This document shows, in pieces, positions 8,585-15,989 of a stretch of DNA of 64,000 nucleotides. The position numbers and the translations under genes were made by a program. The stretch comes from Caulobacteraceae bacterium (lineage in GTDB: Bacteria > Pseudomonadota > Alphaproteobacteria > Caulobacterales > Caulobacteraceae), in contig CANJLH010000001.1 of NCBI GenBank assembly GCA_947475415.1, forward strand, positions 248,001 through 312,000. The letters run 5' to 3'. Within the stretch, counting starts at the first letter, position 1. The number at the start of each line of letters is the position of its first letter. A model generated the notes under the pieces. That model was not told the DNA's origin and did no database searches. It was given only the letters and a program-made list of their open reading frames with translations.

Positions 8585-8707
8585 ATGTCCCGCATCGTGG
8601 TTCTTGAAGTGCCGCACCAAGTGAAGCAGCGGGGAACCCGGTGCGAGGCGATCTTTTTCGAAGACGTCGACCTGGAGGTCTACCGAGATGTGAACTGGGG
8701 CGTCTGA
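8585..8707 (+). pseudogene. Truncated REP-associated tyrosine transposase (RAYT), N-terminal 40 codons
   Basis: A 40-codon reading frame reads MSRIVVLEVPHQVKQRG, then FFEDVDLEVYRDVNWGV and stop. V-P-x-x-V-x-Q-R-G followed by x-F-F-x-D-x-D-x-x-x-Y is the start of the Y1 transposases that mobilise REP/BIME palindromes (family Transposase_17, normally 150-250 aa). Neither the HUH pair nor the catalytic Tyr is present, so this is a decayed fragment. It ends inside a direct repeat of TGAACTGGGG (8691 and 8705), and GGGGACACGCACG follows, resembling ends of RAYT-linked palindromic elements. The flanks at 8414-8584 and 8708-8790 have no other supported gene. Confidence 0.65.
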
Positions 8708-8794
8708 ACTGGGGACACGCACGACCTTCGGCGCTCCTGCTTGGCGTCAACGACCCCAAGATCTTCACAACCCTTGACAACCAGCCAACTTTGT

Positions 8795-8809
8795 GTTCTC
8801 TTTTTGTTC
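8795..8809. promoter_or_regulatory. LexA SOS box, GTTC-N7-GTTC
   Basis: GTTC (8795-8798), seven bases, then GTTC (8806-8809) is a perfect match to the alphaproteobacterial LexA operator. A TTGACA hexamer lies 16 bases upstream (8774-8779), as expected for a LexA-covered promoter. No SOS gene follows: the next supported gene is the helicase over 400 bases away, which has its own promoter. The 8810-9052 stretch shows nothing else I can support. Confidence 0.6.
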
Positions 8810-9052
8810 TCGCCCCCCGCCCCACTCGGCTTCCCACAAGGCGTTGCTCGCTCCTCGAAAATCGCCGACAAACCGAAAGCGCCCGCTACACCTGAGCGCC
8901 CGCAATTCTTTGAAATCTTGTGATATTGTCCCTCGACAAGGTGCTACCCGAATGCGGGTTTTGCGAGAAGCGAGGAACACCTGAAACGTCGCGTTTCGCC
9001 CCGCCGTCCACTCGGTTTACCGCGTCCAATTCCGCCAAGACCGCAATCCGCC

Positions 9053-9081
9053 TTGACTTTTTGCACTGCAGCAGCGATAGA
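9053..9081 (+). promoter_or_regulatory. Predicted sigma-70 promoter of the DEAD-box helicase
   Basis: TTGACT (9053-9058), a 17-base spacer and GATAGA (9076-9081) form a reasonable promoter. The spacer contains the dyad TGCACTGCA (9062-9070), which could be a repressor site. Transcription from here would give a 5' leader of about 150 bases, common for cold-induced DEAD-box helicase genes. Confidence 0.5.
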
Positions 9082-9128
9082 CCGCCTCGCGTCCAGATCG
9101 ACGCTATTGGCGCTCCAGCCGCGTGAGG

Positions 9129-9147
9129 GTCCCGAGAACGGGACTTT
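9129..9147 (+). other. Short leader hairpin upstream of the helicase
   Basis: GTCCCG and CGGGAC pair around an AGAA loop and are followed by TTT. It lies in the predicted leader of the helicase mRNA. It could be a weak attenuator or just a structured leader element. Confidence 0.35.
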
Positions 9148-9235
9148 GCCTGTCGAGCGCCGAGAATTCCCATAGATCGCCCGGCCACGCGGGGCGCTTC
9201 CCATTATATCCTTCGCCCCGCGCGAGACGCCCCTC

Positions 9236-10642
9236 ATGGCGCTCGCGCCCATGGCGTATCTGAAAGAATATTGTTTGACCCAATTCACCGACCTAAACCT
9301 CGATAAGGCGCTCCTGAAAGCGCTGGCCGAGAAGGGCTACGCCACCCCCACCCCCATCCAGGCCCAGGCGATTCCTGGCGTGATGGCCGGCCGCGACCTC
9401 CTGGGCGTGGCCCAGACCGGCACCGGCAAGACCGCGGCCTTCGCCCTGCCGATCCTGCACCGGCTGGCCGCCGACCGTAAGGCCGCCCCGCGCCGGGGCT
9501 GCCGGGTGCTGGTGCTGGCCCCGACCCGCGAGCTGGCCACTCAGATCGGCGACAGCTTCAAGACCTATGGCAAGCATCTGGGCTTCTCCACCGCGGTGAT
9601 CTTCGGCGGTGTCAAGTATGGCGCCCAGATCAAGGCGCTGGCCGCCGGCATCGACGTGCTGGTCGCCACACCGGGCCGGCTGCTCGACCATATCCAGGAA
9701 AAGATGGCGGTGCTGAGCCAGACCGAGATCTTCGTACTCGACGAGGCCGACCAGATGCTCGACCTGGGCTTCCTGGTCCCGATCCGCAAGATCGTCGGCC
9801 ACTTGCCCAAGCAGCGCCAGAACCTGTTCTTCTCCGCCACCATGCCCGCCGAGATCGGCAAGCTGGCCGGCGACCTGCTGCACGACCCGCTGAAGGTTTC
9901 CGTGGCGCCCCAGGGCACTACGGTCGAGCGCGTCAACCAGCAGGTGCTTTACGTGGAGACCTCCCGCAAGCGCGCGCTGCTGTGCGAACTGTTCGACCAG
10001 CCGGACTTCACCCGCGTGCTGGTGTTCACTCGCACCAAGCGCGGCGCGGACCGGGTCGCCAAGTCCCTGGAGCAGATCGGCGTCGAGGCGGCCTCCATTC
10101 ACGGCGACAAGAGCCAGGGCCAGCGCGAGCGTGCGCTGGCGTCGTTCAAGGCCGGCCAGGTCCGCGCCCTGGTGGCCACCGACATCGCCGCGCGCGGCAT
10201 CGACATCGACTCGGTCACCCACGTGATCCAGTATGAACTGCCCAATGTGCCGGAGTCGTACGTCCACCGCATCGGCCGCACCGCGCGTGCCGGCGCCAAG
10301 GGCTCGGCCGTGGCCTTCTGCGCCGATGACGAACGCAAGCTGCTGCGCGACATCGAAAAGGTCACTCGCCAGGTGATCCCGACCTTCGACCGCCGCAACG
10401 ACCGCGCCCTGGGCGCGGCCACGGCGGCCATGCCGGAACCGTTGGGCGTGCGCCCTGAGCGCGCGCCGAACGCCGGCCGCAGCGGCCAGCCCAAGTCGGG
10501 GAACCGCGGAAACCGCAGCCGCTCCGGCGGCGGCGGCGGGGGACAGGCCAAGTCCGGCGGCCAGCGCGGCGCGGCGTTCAAGGGACCCAAGCGCACCGGC
10601 GATTCCGCACCTGCCCGCACCGGCGTCTGGTCCAACCGCTAG
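9236..10642 (+). CDS. DEAD-box ATP-dependent RNA helicase, RhlE-like
   Basis: RNA helicase of up to 468 aa. The Q motif (GYATPTPIQ), motif I AQTGTGKT, motif II VLDEAD, motif III SAT in FFSATMP and motif VI HRIGRTARAG are all present in order. The C-terminal 90 residues are a basic Gly/Arg/Ser-rich tail with a poly-Gly run, as in RhlE and other cold or ribosome-assembly helicases, and would bind RNA non-specifically. The start is uncertain: ATG 9236, ATG 9251 and TTG 9275 are all in frame, and family members usually begin near the last. A long structured leader precedes it. The MFS gene follows after six bases. Confidence 0.93.
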   Translation: MALAPMAYLKEYCLTQFTDLNLDKALLKALAEKGYATPTPIQAQAIPGVMAGRDLLGVAQTGTGKTAAFALPILHRLAADRKAAPRRGCRVLVLAPTRELATQIGDSFKTYGKHLGFSTAVIFGGVKYGAQIKALAAGIDVLVATPGRLLDHIQEKMAVLSQTEIFVLDEADQMLDLGFLVPIRKIVGHLPKQRQNLFFSATMPAEIGKLAGDLLHDPLKVSVAPQGTTVERVNQQVLYVETSRKRALLCELFDQPDFTRVLVFTRTKRGADRVAKSLEQIGVEAASIHGDKSQGQRERALASFKAGQVRALVATDIAARGIDIDSVTHVIQYELPNVPESYVHRIGRTARAGAKGSAVAFCADDERKLLRDIEKVTRQVIPTFDRRNDRALGAATAAMPEPLGVRPERAPNAGRSGQPKSGNRGNRSRSGGGGGGQAKSGGQRGAAFKGPKRTGDSAPARTGVWSNR

Positions 10643-10648
10643 GCGTGA

Positions 10649-12070
10649 ATGGACGGGCCGGACCCCGACACGAGCTGGCATGACCTGCTCGGCGAAGGAC
10701 GACTCGCCCGGTTCGCGCTGATCTGCCTGGGCGTCTGGCTGAACGCAGCCGACGCCCTGGTGGTGGCCACCATCATGCCCTCTGTCGGCGCCGAACTGGG
10801 TGGCCTGGCCTGGTTCGGCTGGGCGACGGCGGGGTTCTTCACCGGCTCGATCCTCGCCGGCGCCACGGCGGGGCGACTGTCGATGGTCTTCGGACTGCGC
10901 AGGGCCATGGCCTGGGCCGGGATCCTCTACGCCCTGGGCTGCCTGGTCAGCGCCATGGCCCCCTCCATCGGCCTGTTCCTCGCCGGCCGCTTGGTACAGG
11001 GTGTCGGCGCAGGATGGATCATCGGCTTCGCGCACGTGGCCATAGGTCTGGTGTTCCCCAAGCGCCATCTGGCCCGGACCTTCGCCGCTGTCGCCAGCGT
11101 CTGGGGCGCGGCCACGCTGGTCGGCCCGCTTTTGGGCGGCCTGTTCGTCCAGGCCGGCGACTGGCGCGGGGTGTTCTGGCTGTTTGCGGTCCAGGCGCTG
11201 GCTTTCGCCGCCGCGGCCGTCTGGCTGCTGGAGCGAGAAGCCCGCGGCGAGGACCAGGGCGGAGTGCCGGCCCTGCAGGTCGGCCTGATCGTACTGGCGG
11301 TGGCCGCGATCGCCGCCAGCGGCCTGACCGGTTTGGCCTGGCGCGCGGCGGCCCTGGGCCTTGCGGGCGTCGGCCTGCTCGGGGCTGCGGTGCGCCTGGA
11401 CGCCCGCGCGCCGGCGAACCTATTCCCCCGCCGCGCCGCCGACATATCCACAGCCCAGGGGGCGGCCTATGGCGCCATGCTCGCCATGTGCGTGGCCGGT
11501 ATGGCCCTGGTCACCTTCGGCCCTGCGATCCTGCAGGCGCTGCATGGTCTGTCGCCGCTGGCCGCCGGCTATGTGATCGGTGCGGAAACGCTGAGCTGGA
11601 CGATCTCGGCCCTCCTGGTGTCCCGCGCCGGGCCCCGCTGGCAGGTGCTCTGGATCAGGGTGGGAACCCTGGCGCTGGTCGCCGCCCTGGTCTGGCTGAC
11701 CTTCGCCCTGCGCGACGGCCCGCCGGCGATGGTGGTGGCCGCCGCCCTCCTGCAGGGCGCAGGCTTCGGGGTCGCGTTCGGTTTCCTTTGCCAGATGATC
11801 ATCGCCCAGGCCTCCGACGCCGAACGGGCGGTGGCCTCATCCTCGATCGCGGCGGTTCAGCAGACCGGCGCGGCGGTAGGCGCGGCCCTGGTGGGCGCGG
11901 TGGCCACCCTTGCCGGGGCGAGCGGCCATGTGCTGAGCGTTCCGGCAGCCCGGATGACCGCGATGTGGATTTTCGCGGCCGGCCTGCCCGCCGCGGCGCT
12001 GGCGATCTTTTGCGCGTTCCGCCTGCCGGTCCCATCGGCGTCCGCGCTCAGCTCCGGTAGTCCCCGTTGA
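10649..12070 (+). CDS. MFS transporter, DHA2/EmrB-like
   Basis: A 473-aa inner-membrane major facilitator with about 14 hydrophobic segments, the number typical of the DHA2 drug:H+ antiporter branch. The loop G-R-L-S-M-V-F-G-L-R-R after helix 2 matches motif A, and the motif C-like segment VWGAATLVGPLLGG lies in helix 5. The likely role is proton-driven export of a drug or metabolite; the substrate is unknown. It starts six bases after the helicase stop, so it may share that transcript. Its last 23 bases overlap the 3' end of convergent argJ. Confidence 0.85.
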   Translation: MDGPDPDTSWHDLLGEGRLARFALICLGVWLNAADALVVATIMPSVGAELGGLAWFGWATAGFFTGSILAGATAGRLSMVFGLRRAMAWAGILYALGCLVSAMAPSIGLFLAGRLVQGVGAGWIIGFAHVAIGLVFPKRHLARTFAAVASVWGAATLVGPLLGGLFVQAGDWRGVFWLFAVQALAFAAAAVWLLEREARGEDQGGVPALQVGLIVLAVAAIAASGLTGLAWRAAALGLAGVGLLGAAVRLDARAPANLFPRRAADISTAQGAAYGAMLAMCVAGMALVTFGPAILQALHGLSPLAAGYVIGAETLSWTISALLVSRAGPRWQVLWIRVGTLALVAALVWLTFALRDGPPAMVVAAALLQGAGFGVAFGFLCQMIIAQASDAERAVASSSIAAVQQTGAAVGAALVGAVATLAGASGHVLSVPAARMTAMWIFAAGLPAAALAIFCAFRLPVPSASALSSGSPR

Positions 12071-13502
12071 TTTCCACGTAGCGCTTGGTGAGGTCGCAGG
12101 TCCACATGGTCGCGGCCCCGCGGCCGACGCCCACGTCCACCGACACCTCCAACTCCTGGCGCTTCATGTAGGCGCTCATCTTCGCCTCGTCGTAGGTGGT
12201 TGAGACTAGGCCGTCCTGGGCAGCGACCAGGGGACCGAACTTGACGCAGATCCGGTCCCGGTCAATGGGCTCGTCGGCTCGGCCCACGGCCATGACTATG
12301 CGGCCCCAGTTGGCGTCCTCGCCGGCGAAGGCGGTCTTGACCAGCGGGCTCTCGCAGATGGTGCGGGCGATCTTGCGCGCTGAGGCTGCATTCTCGGCTC
12401 CGGTCACATTGACCTTGACGAACTTGCTCGCCCCCTCCCCGTCGCGCACCAGTTGAAGCGCCAGATCCAGCAACACGGACTCAAGCTTTTCACGGAAGTC
12501 GGACAGCCTGCGGTCCCCAGCCCGGCTGATCCGAGGCGCGCCGGACTGGCCAGTGGCGAACAGCAGCAGGGTGTCGTTGGTGGAGCGGTCGCCGTCCACC
12601 GTGACGCAGTTGAAGGTCGAGCGCGTGTAGAGGCCGACCAACGTCTGCAACGCCGCCGGCGCGATCGCCGCGTCGGTGGCCACGAAGGCCAGCATGGTCG
12701 CCATGTCAGGCGCGATCATGCCCGAACCCTTGGCGATGCCTGCGATGCGCACCTTGACCCCGTCGATCTGCGCCTCGGCGGTCGCACCCTTGGGGAAGGT
12801 GTCGGTGGTCATGATCGCCGCGGCCGCCTCGGCCCAGCCGTCCTCGGTCAGCCGCGCTTCCAGCTCCGGCAATCTGGGAACGATTTTGGAGTCGTCGAGC
12901 AACACCCCGATGACCCCGGTAGAGGCGCACATCACGTCGCGCTGACGGCAATCAAAGCGCTTGGCGATCCCAGCAGCGACCCGACGCACGGCGTCGGCGC
13001 CCGGCTTGCCGGTGAAGGAATTGGCGCAACCGGCATTGACCACCAGGGCGCGCACATCCTCGCCCTTGGAGGCGGCGAGTTGGCGCGTACACCAGTCCAC
13101 CGGCGCGGAGCCTACGCGGTGGCGGGTGAAGACTCCCGCAGCCGCCGTCCCCTCAGCGAACCGCATCACCAACAGGTCCGGCCGCTCATGCTTGTAGAAC
13201 CCGGCCCGCCCGATCGCCATCTCGACACCGGCGATGGGGGCGATGCGCGGAAATCTGACCGCAAGCGGCGACACCAGCGGGCTCGCAGGCGCCGCTGGAA
13301 CCGTCGCCGTCGACAGGGCCTGGGTCTGACGATCGGCGCGCCGCAGGGCCGCGCGCTTGAGCGCTGACGCCAAGGGATCCAGCGCCCACTCCAGAGTCTG
13401 GCCCACTGCCTCCACAGACCCGGCCGCCGCATCGCGAACCATCGAGACACCGGCGGACCTGGGCTTGGGCGTGGACTTGGCGGGCGGCGGCTTGCGGCTC
13501 AT
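12048..13502 (-). CDS. argJ: Bifunctional ornithine acetyltransferase / N-acetylglutamate synthase
   Basis: A 484-aa ArgJ, which recycles the acetyl group from N-acetylornithine to glutamate in arginine synthesis. The self-cleavage site is present in [16 protein letters not shown]: the Thr after Ala becomes the N-terminal nucleophile of the beta chain. The oxyanion region STGVIG and the substrate motif near the C-terminus are also intact. ArgJ is normally about 405 aa; here some 75 extra residues, rich in Lys/Pro then Ala, precede the conserved start around VSPLAVRFP. The ATG overlaps the stop of the upstream parvulin gene (ATGA), which supports this long start. The stop overlaps the convergent MFS gene. 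Confidence 0.93.
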   Translation of the reverse strand: MSRKPPPAKSTPKPRSAGVSMVRDAAAGSVEAVGQTLEWALDPLASALKRAALRRADRQTQALSTATVPAAPASPLVSPLAVRFPRIAPIAGVEMAIGRAGFYKHERPDLLVMRFAEGTAAAGVFTRHRVGSAPVDWCTRQLAASKGEDVRALVVNAGCANSFTGKPGADAVRRVAAGIAKRFDCRQRDVMCASTGVIGVLLDDSKIVPRLPELEARLTEDGWAEAAAAIMTTDTFPKGATAEAQIDGVKVRIAGIAKGSGMIAPDMATMLAFVATDAAIAPAALQTLVGLYTRSTFNCVTVDGDRSTNDTLLLFATGQSGAPRISRAGDRRLSDFREKLESVLLDLALQLVRDGEGASKFVKVNVTGAENAASARKIARTICESPLVKTAFAGEDANWGRIVMAVGRADEPIDRDRICVKFGPLVAAQDGLVSTTYDEAKMSAYMKRQELEVSVDVGVGRGAATMWTCDLTKRYVEINGDYRS

Positions 13503-14491
13503 TTGCGCATTCCCTCAGCTTTAGCCGTGGCGTTGGCCGACAGCGGGGCGGCCGGCGCGGCGGCGGTGACAGGCGGCGCCGCGGACGGCGGTGGGGCGGC
13601 GGCCGGCTCTACCGCCTGACCGGCGATTTTCGCCGGCGGCGGGATGAGCGGCTGAATCTTTGAATGTCCGCGCAGGCGCTCCAGTAGGTCCTTTATCCGG
13701 TCAAAGGTGAGATAACGGACGATCTGAGGCCGGGCAGCCTCGAGAGTGATCGGATCCTCAAGCTTGCGGTCTTCTACCCGAAGGATCGCCCAGCCCCCAT
13801 CCACCTGAATGGGCCCCACGATATCACCAGTCTTGGCCGCCTTCAGAGCGGTCTCATAGGCCTGCGGCATGATGTCGGTGGTGAAAAACCCCAGGTCGCC
13901 GCCGTTGAAGCGCGTGGCCGCATCGATCGATCGTTCCATGGCCAAGGCCTCAAAGGCGGCGCCGGAAGCAAGTTGCGCCTTGATGATGGCCGCCTCGGCC
14001 TGCGATGCCACCAGGATCTGGCGGGCGCGGATCTGTTCGGACTGACGAGCGAGCTTCATCTGTTCCTGGTAGAGACCGCGCACGGCGTTCTCGCTCGCCG
14101 CGCCGGATACCTCACGCTCAACGAGCAAGTCGCCCAGGATTCGCTCACGGGACGCCGCCAACCGGCGCTGGGCGGCCGGATCGCGGTCGAGCTTCAGCCG
14201 CACGGCTTCGGCCGCCAGCAACTTGCGGTCGATGACCTCATCCATCACCTGATGGAATGGTTCAGAGGCCACGTCGAGCGGTTCGCCTTCGCCGATCAGG
14301 CCCTGGGCGATCGCCTCGCGCTTCACGTCCGAGGCCCAGACCGTCTTGCCATCGACCTTGGCGACCGCCTTGTCGCCGGGAACCGGAGCCTGTTCCGCGC
14401 CGCCCTTCTGATCACAGGCGCTCAGCGCCAGGACGCAGGCGACCGCGGCGATCGCCAGGCGTGGAATCCCGCCCCCTGTCGCACCAGTCAT
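13499..14491 (-). CDS. Parvulin-type peptidyl-prolyl isomerase lipoprotein (PpiC/SurA/PrsA-like)
   Basis: A 330-aa exported folding factor. The signal peptide ends with the lipobox L-S-A-C, so the protein should be lipid-anchored in the periplasm. An N-terminal SurA_N-like helical region is followed by a parvulin domain (RARQILVASQAEA, then FNGGDLGFFTTDIMPQAYE) with the usual G-G-D-L-G-F core. The C-terminal 45 residues are a disordered Ala/Pro-rich tail. It would assist folding of exported proteins, consistent with secA lying nearby on the other strand. It is the first gene of a two-gene unit with argJ (4-base overlap). Confidence 0.87.
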   Translation of the reverse strand: MTGATGGGIPRLAIAAVACVLALSACDQKGGAEQAPVPGDKAVAKVDGKTVWASDVKREAIAQGLIGEGEPLDVASEPFHQVMDEVIDRKLLAAEAVRLKLDRDPAAQRRLAASRERILGDLLVEREVSGAASENAVRGLYQEQMKLARQSEQIRARQILVASQAEAAIIKAQLASGAAFEALAMERSIDAATRFNGGDLGFFTTDIMPQAYETALKAAKTGDIVGPIQVDGGWAILRVEDRKLEDPITLEAARPQIVRYLTFDRIKDLLERLRGHSKIQPLIPPPAKIAGQAVEPAAAPPPSAAPPVTAAAPAAPLSANATAKAEGMRK

Positions 14492-14616
14492 GGTTTGTCC
14501 TCGCGCAGCAATCGTCGCCGTCCCTAGCCATTTACATCCGACGATGCAAAGGTTGCGCCCATGCGCCCTGCGGCCAGGACCATCATGTGGCCGCGCAAAT
14601 CAGGAAAGGATCCGCC

Positions 14617-15786
14617 ATGCGCGAAGCCGTCGTTGTCTCCTACGCCCGCACAGGCCTCGCCAAGTCACAGCGCGGCGGGTTCAATATCACCCCGACAGTC
14701 ACCATGGCCGCCCACGCCATCAAGCATGCGGTGGCTAAGTCCGGGATCGAAAAGGAGGCGGTGGAAGACTGCTACCTGGGCAACATCGCCCACGGCTCGG
14801 GCAATCTCGGCCGTCAGGCGAGCCTGTTGGCGGGCTTGCCGATCACCACCTCCGGAGTGACCATCAACCGCTTCTGCTCGTCTGGAACACAGTCCATCGC
14901 AATGGCCGCCAACACCGTGCGCAACGACGGCGTCGATGTGCTGGTCGCCGGCGGAGTGGAATCCCTATCCCTGCGTCAGCCCCGCGAGGAAAGCGACAAC
15001 CAGGACCCCCATCTGCTGGAGATCGCGCCAGCCATCTTCATGGCCATGATCGACACCGCTGACATCGTCGCCAAGCGCTACAACGTCAGCCGCGAATACC
15101 AGGACCAGTACTCCTACGAATCCCAGATGCGCACCGCCGCCGCCCAACAGGCCGGCAAGTTCAAGGACGAGATCGTCCCCATGGCCACCAAGATGAAGGT
15201 GGTGAACAAGGAAACCAAAGCCGAGAGCATCGTCGACTATGTGGTGGAGCGCGACGAGTGCAACCGCCCCGACACGACGCTCGAGGGTCTGTTGAAACTG
15301 CCACCCGTGCGCGGCGAGGGCAATTTCATCTCCGCCGGCAACGCCTCACAGCTGTCCGACGGCGCCGGCGCGGTGGTGATGATGGAGGCCAAGGAGGCCG
15401 CCCGCCGCAATCTTAAGCCCCTGGGCGCCTTCCGCGGCTGGGCGGTGGCCGGCTGTGAGCCCGACGAGATGGGCATTGGCCCGGTGTTCGCCGTGCCGCG
15501 GCTCCTGGAACGTCACGGCCTGAAGGTGGACGACATAGACCTGTGGGAACTGAACGAGGCCTTCGCCTCCCAGGCACTCTATTGCCGTGACCGGCTCGGC
15601 ATCGACCCGGCCAAATTCAACGTCAATGGTGGCGCGATCTCCATCGGCCACCCGTTCGGCATGAGCGGCTCGCGGATGGTGGGTCACGTGCTGCAGGAGG
15701 GCCAGCGCCGGGGCTCCAAGTACGCTGTGGTCACCATGTGCATCGGCGGCGGCATGGGCGGCGCGGGGCTGCTGGAAGTCTATTAG
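14617..15786 (+). CDS. Thiolase / acetyl-CoA acyltransferase
   Basis: A 389-aa thiolase for C-C bond formation or cleavage on acyl-CoA. The nucleophilic Cys is C87 in NRFCSSG. The C-terminal catalytic His is H345 in GHPFGMSG, and the second Cys is C375 in MCIGGGMGGAG. GHPFGMSG, rather than GHPIGASG, is common in the fadA-like and beta-ketoadipyl groups, so beta-oxidation is as likely as acetoacetyl-CoA synthesis. The ATG at 14617 follows GGAAAGGA and fits the family start; longer readings run into the divergent gene. No beta-oxidation partner gene is adjacent. Confidence 0.9.
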   Translation: MREAVVVSYARTGLAKSQRGGFNITPTVTMAAHAIKHAVAKSGIEKEAVEDCYLGNIAHGSGNLGRQASLLAGLPITTSGVTINRFCSSGTQSIAMAANTVRNDGVDVLVAGGVESLSLRQPREESDNQDPHLLEIAPAIFMAMIDTADIVAKRYNVSREYQDQYSYESQMRTAAAQQAGKFKDEIVPMATKMKVVNKETKAESIVDYVVERDECNRPDTTLEGLLKLPPVRGEGNFISAGNASQLSDGAGAVVMMEAKEAARRNLKPLGAFRGWAVAGCEPDEMGIGPVFAVPRLLERHGLKVDDIDLWELNEAFASQALYCRDRLGIDPAKFNVNGGAISIGHPFGMSGSRMVGHVLQEGQRRGSKYAVVTMCIGGGMGGAGLLEVY

Positions 15787-15801
15787 GCCTTGTCGCTTTT
15801 T

Positions 15802-15831
15802 CCTCTCCGGCCGCCGTTGCGGCGGGAGAGG
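15802..15831. repeat. REP-like intergenic hairpin downstream of the thiolase
   Basis: CCTCTCC (15802-15808) pairs with GGAGAGG (15825-15831), and an inner GCCGC/GCGGC stem extends it. There is no T tract on either exit side, so it is not a canonical intrinsic terminator. It resembles the other C/T-rich hairpins in this window and is best seen as a dispersed palindrome. Confidence 0.5.
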
Positions 15832-15989
15832 ACAACTGCGCGCGGCCACTCCGCGTTGACACCGCACGGGGGGCTCACTAAGTCTCCGGCGCGCTGAAGG
15901 TGCGGGATTCCGGGCGGGCGGAGGGCATCCTCGATCTCCACGCGCGGCGCCCGCCGGCGTCAAATTGCGGCTATCGGACGCCCATAAAC

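Noticed and set aside
8501-8722. 73-aa minus-strand frame around the RAYT fragment
   Set aside because: It is antisense to the better-supported RAYT reading, and its sequence shows no family resemblance.
9293-11068. 591-aa minus-strand reading frame across the helicase and MFS genes
   Set aside because: It lies wholly antisense to two clear genes. It is His/Gln/Gly-rich as expected of the complement of GC-rich coding sequence and shows no protein motif.
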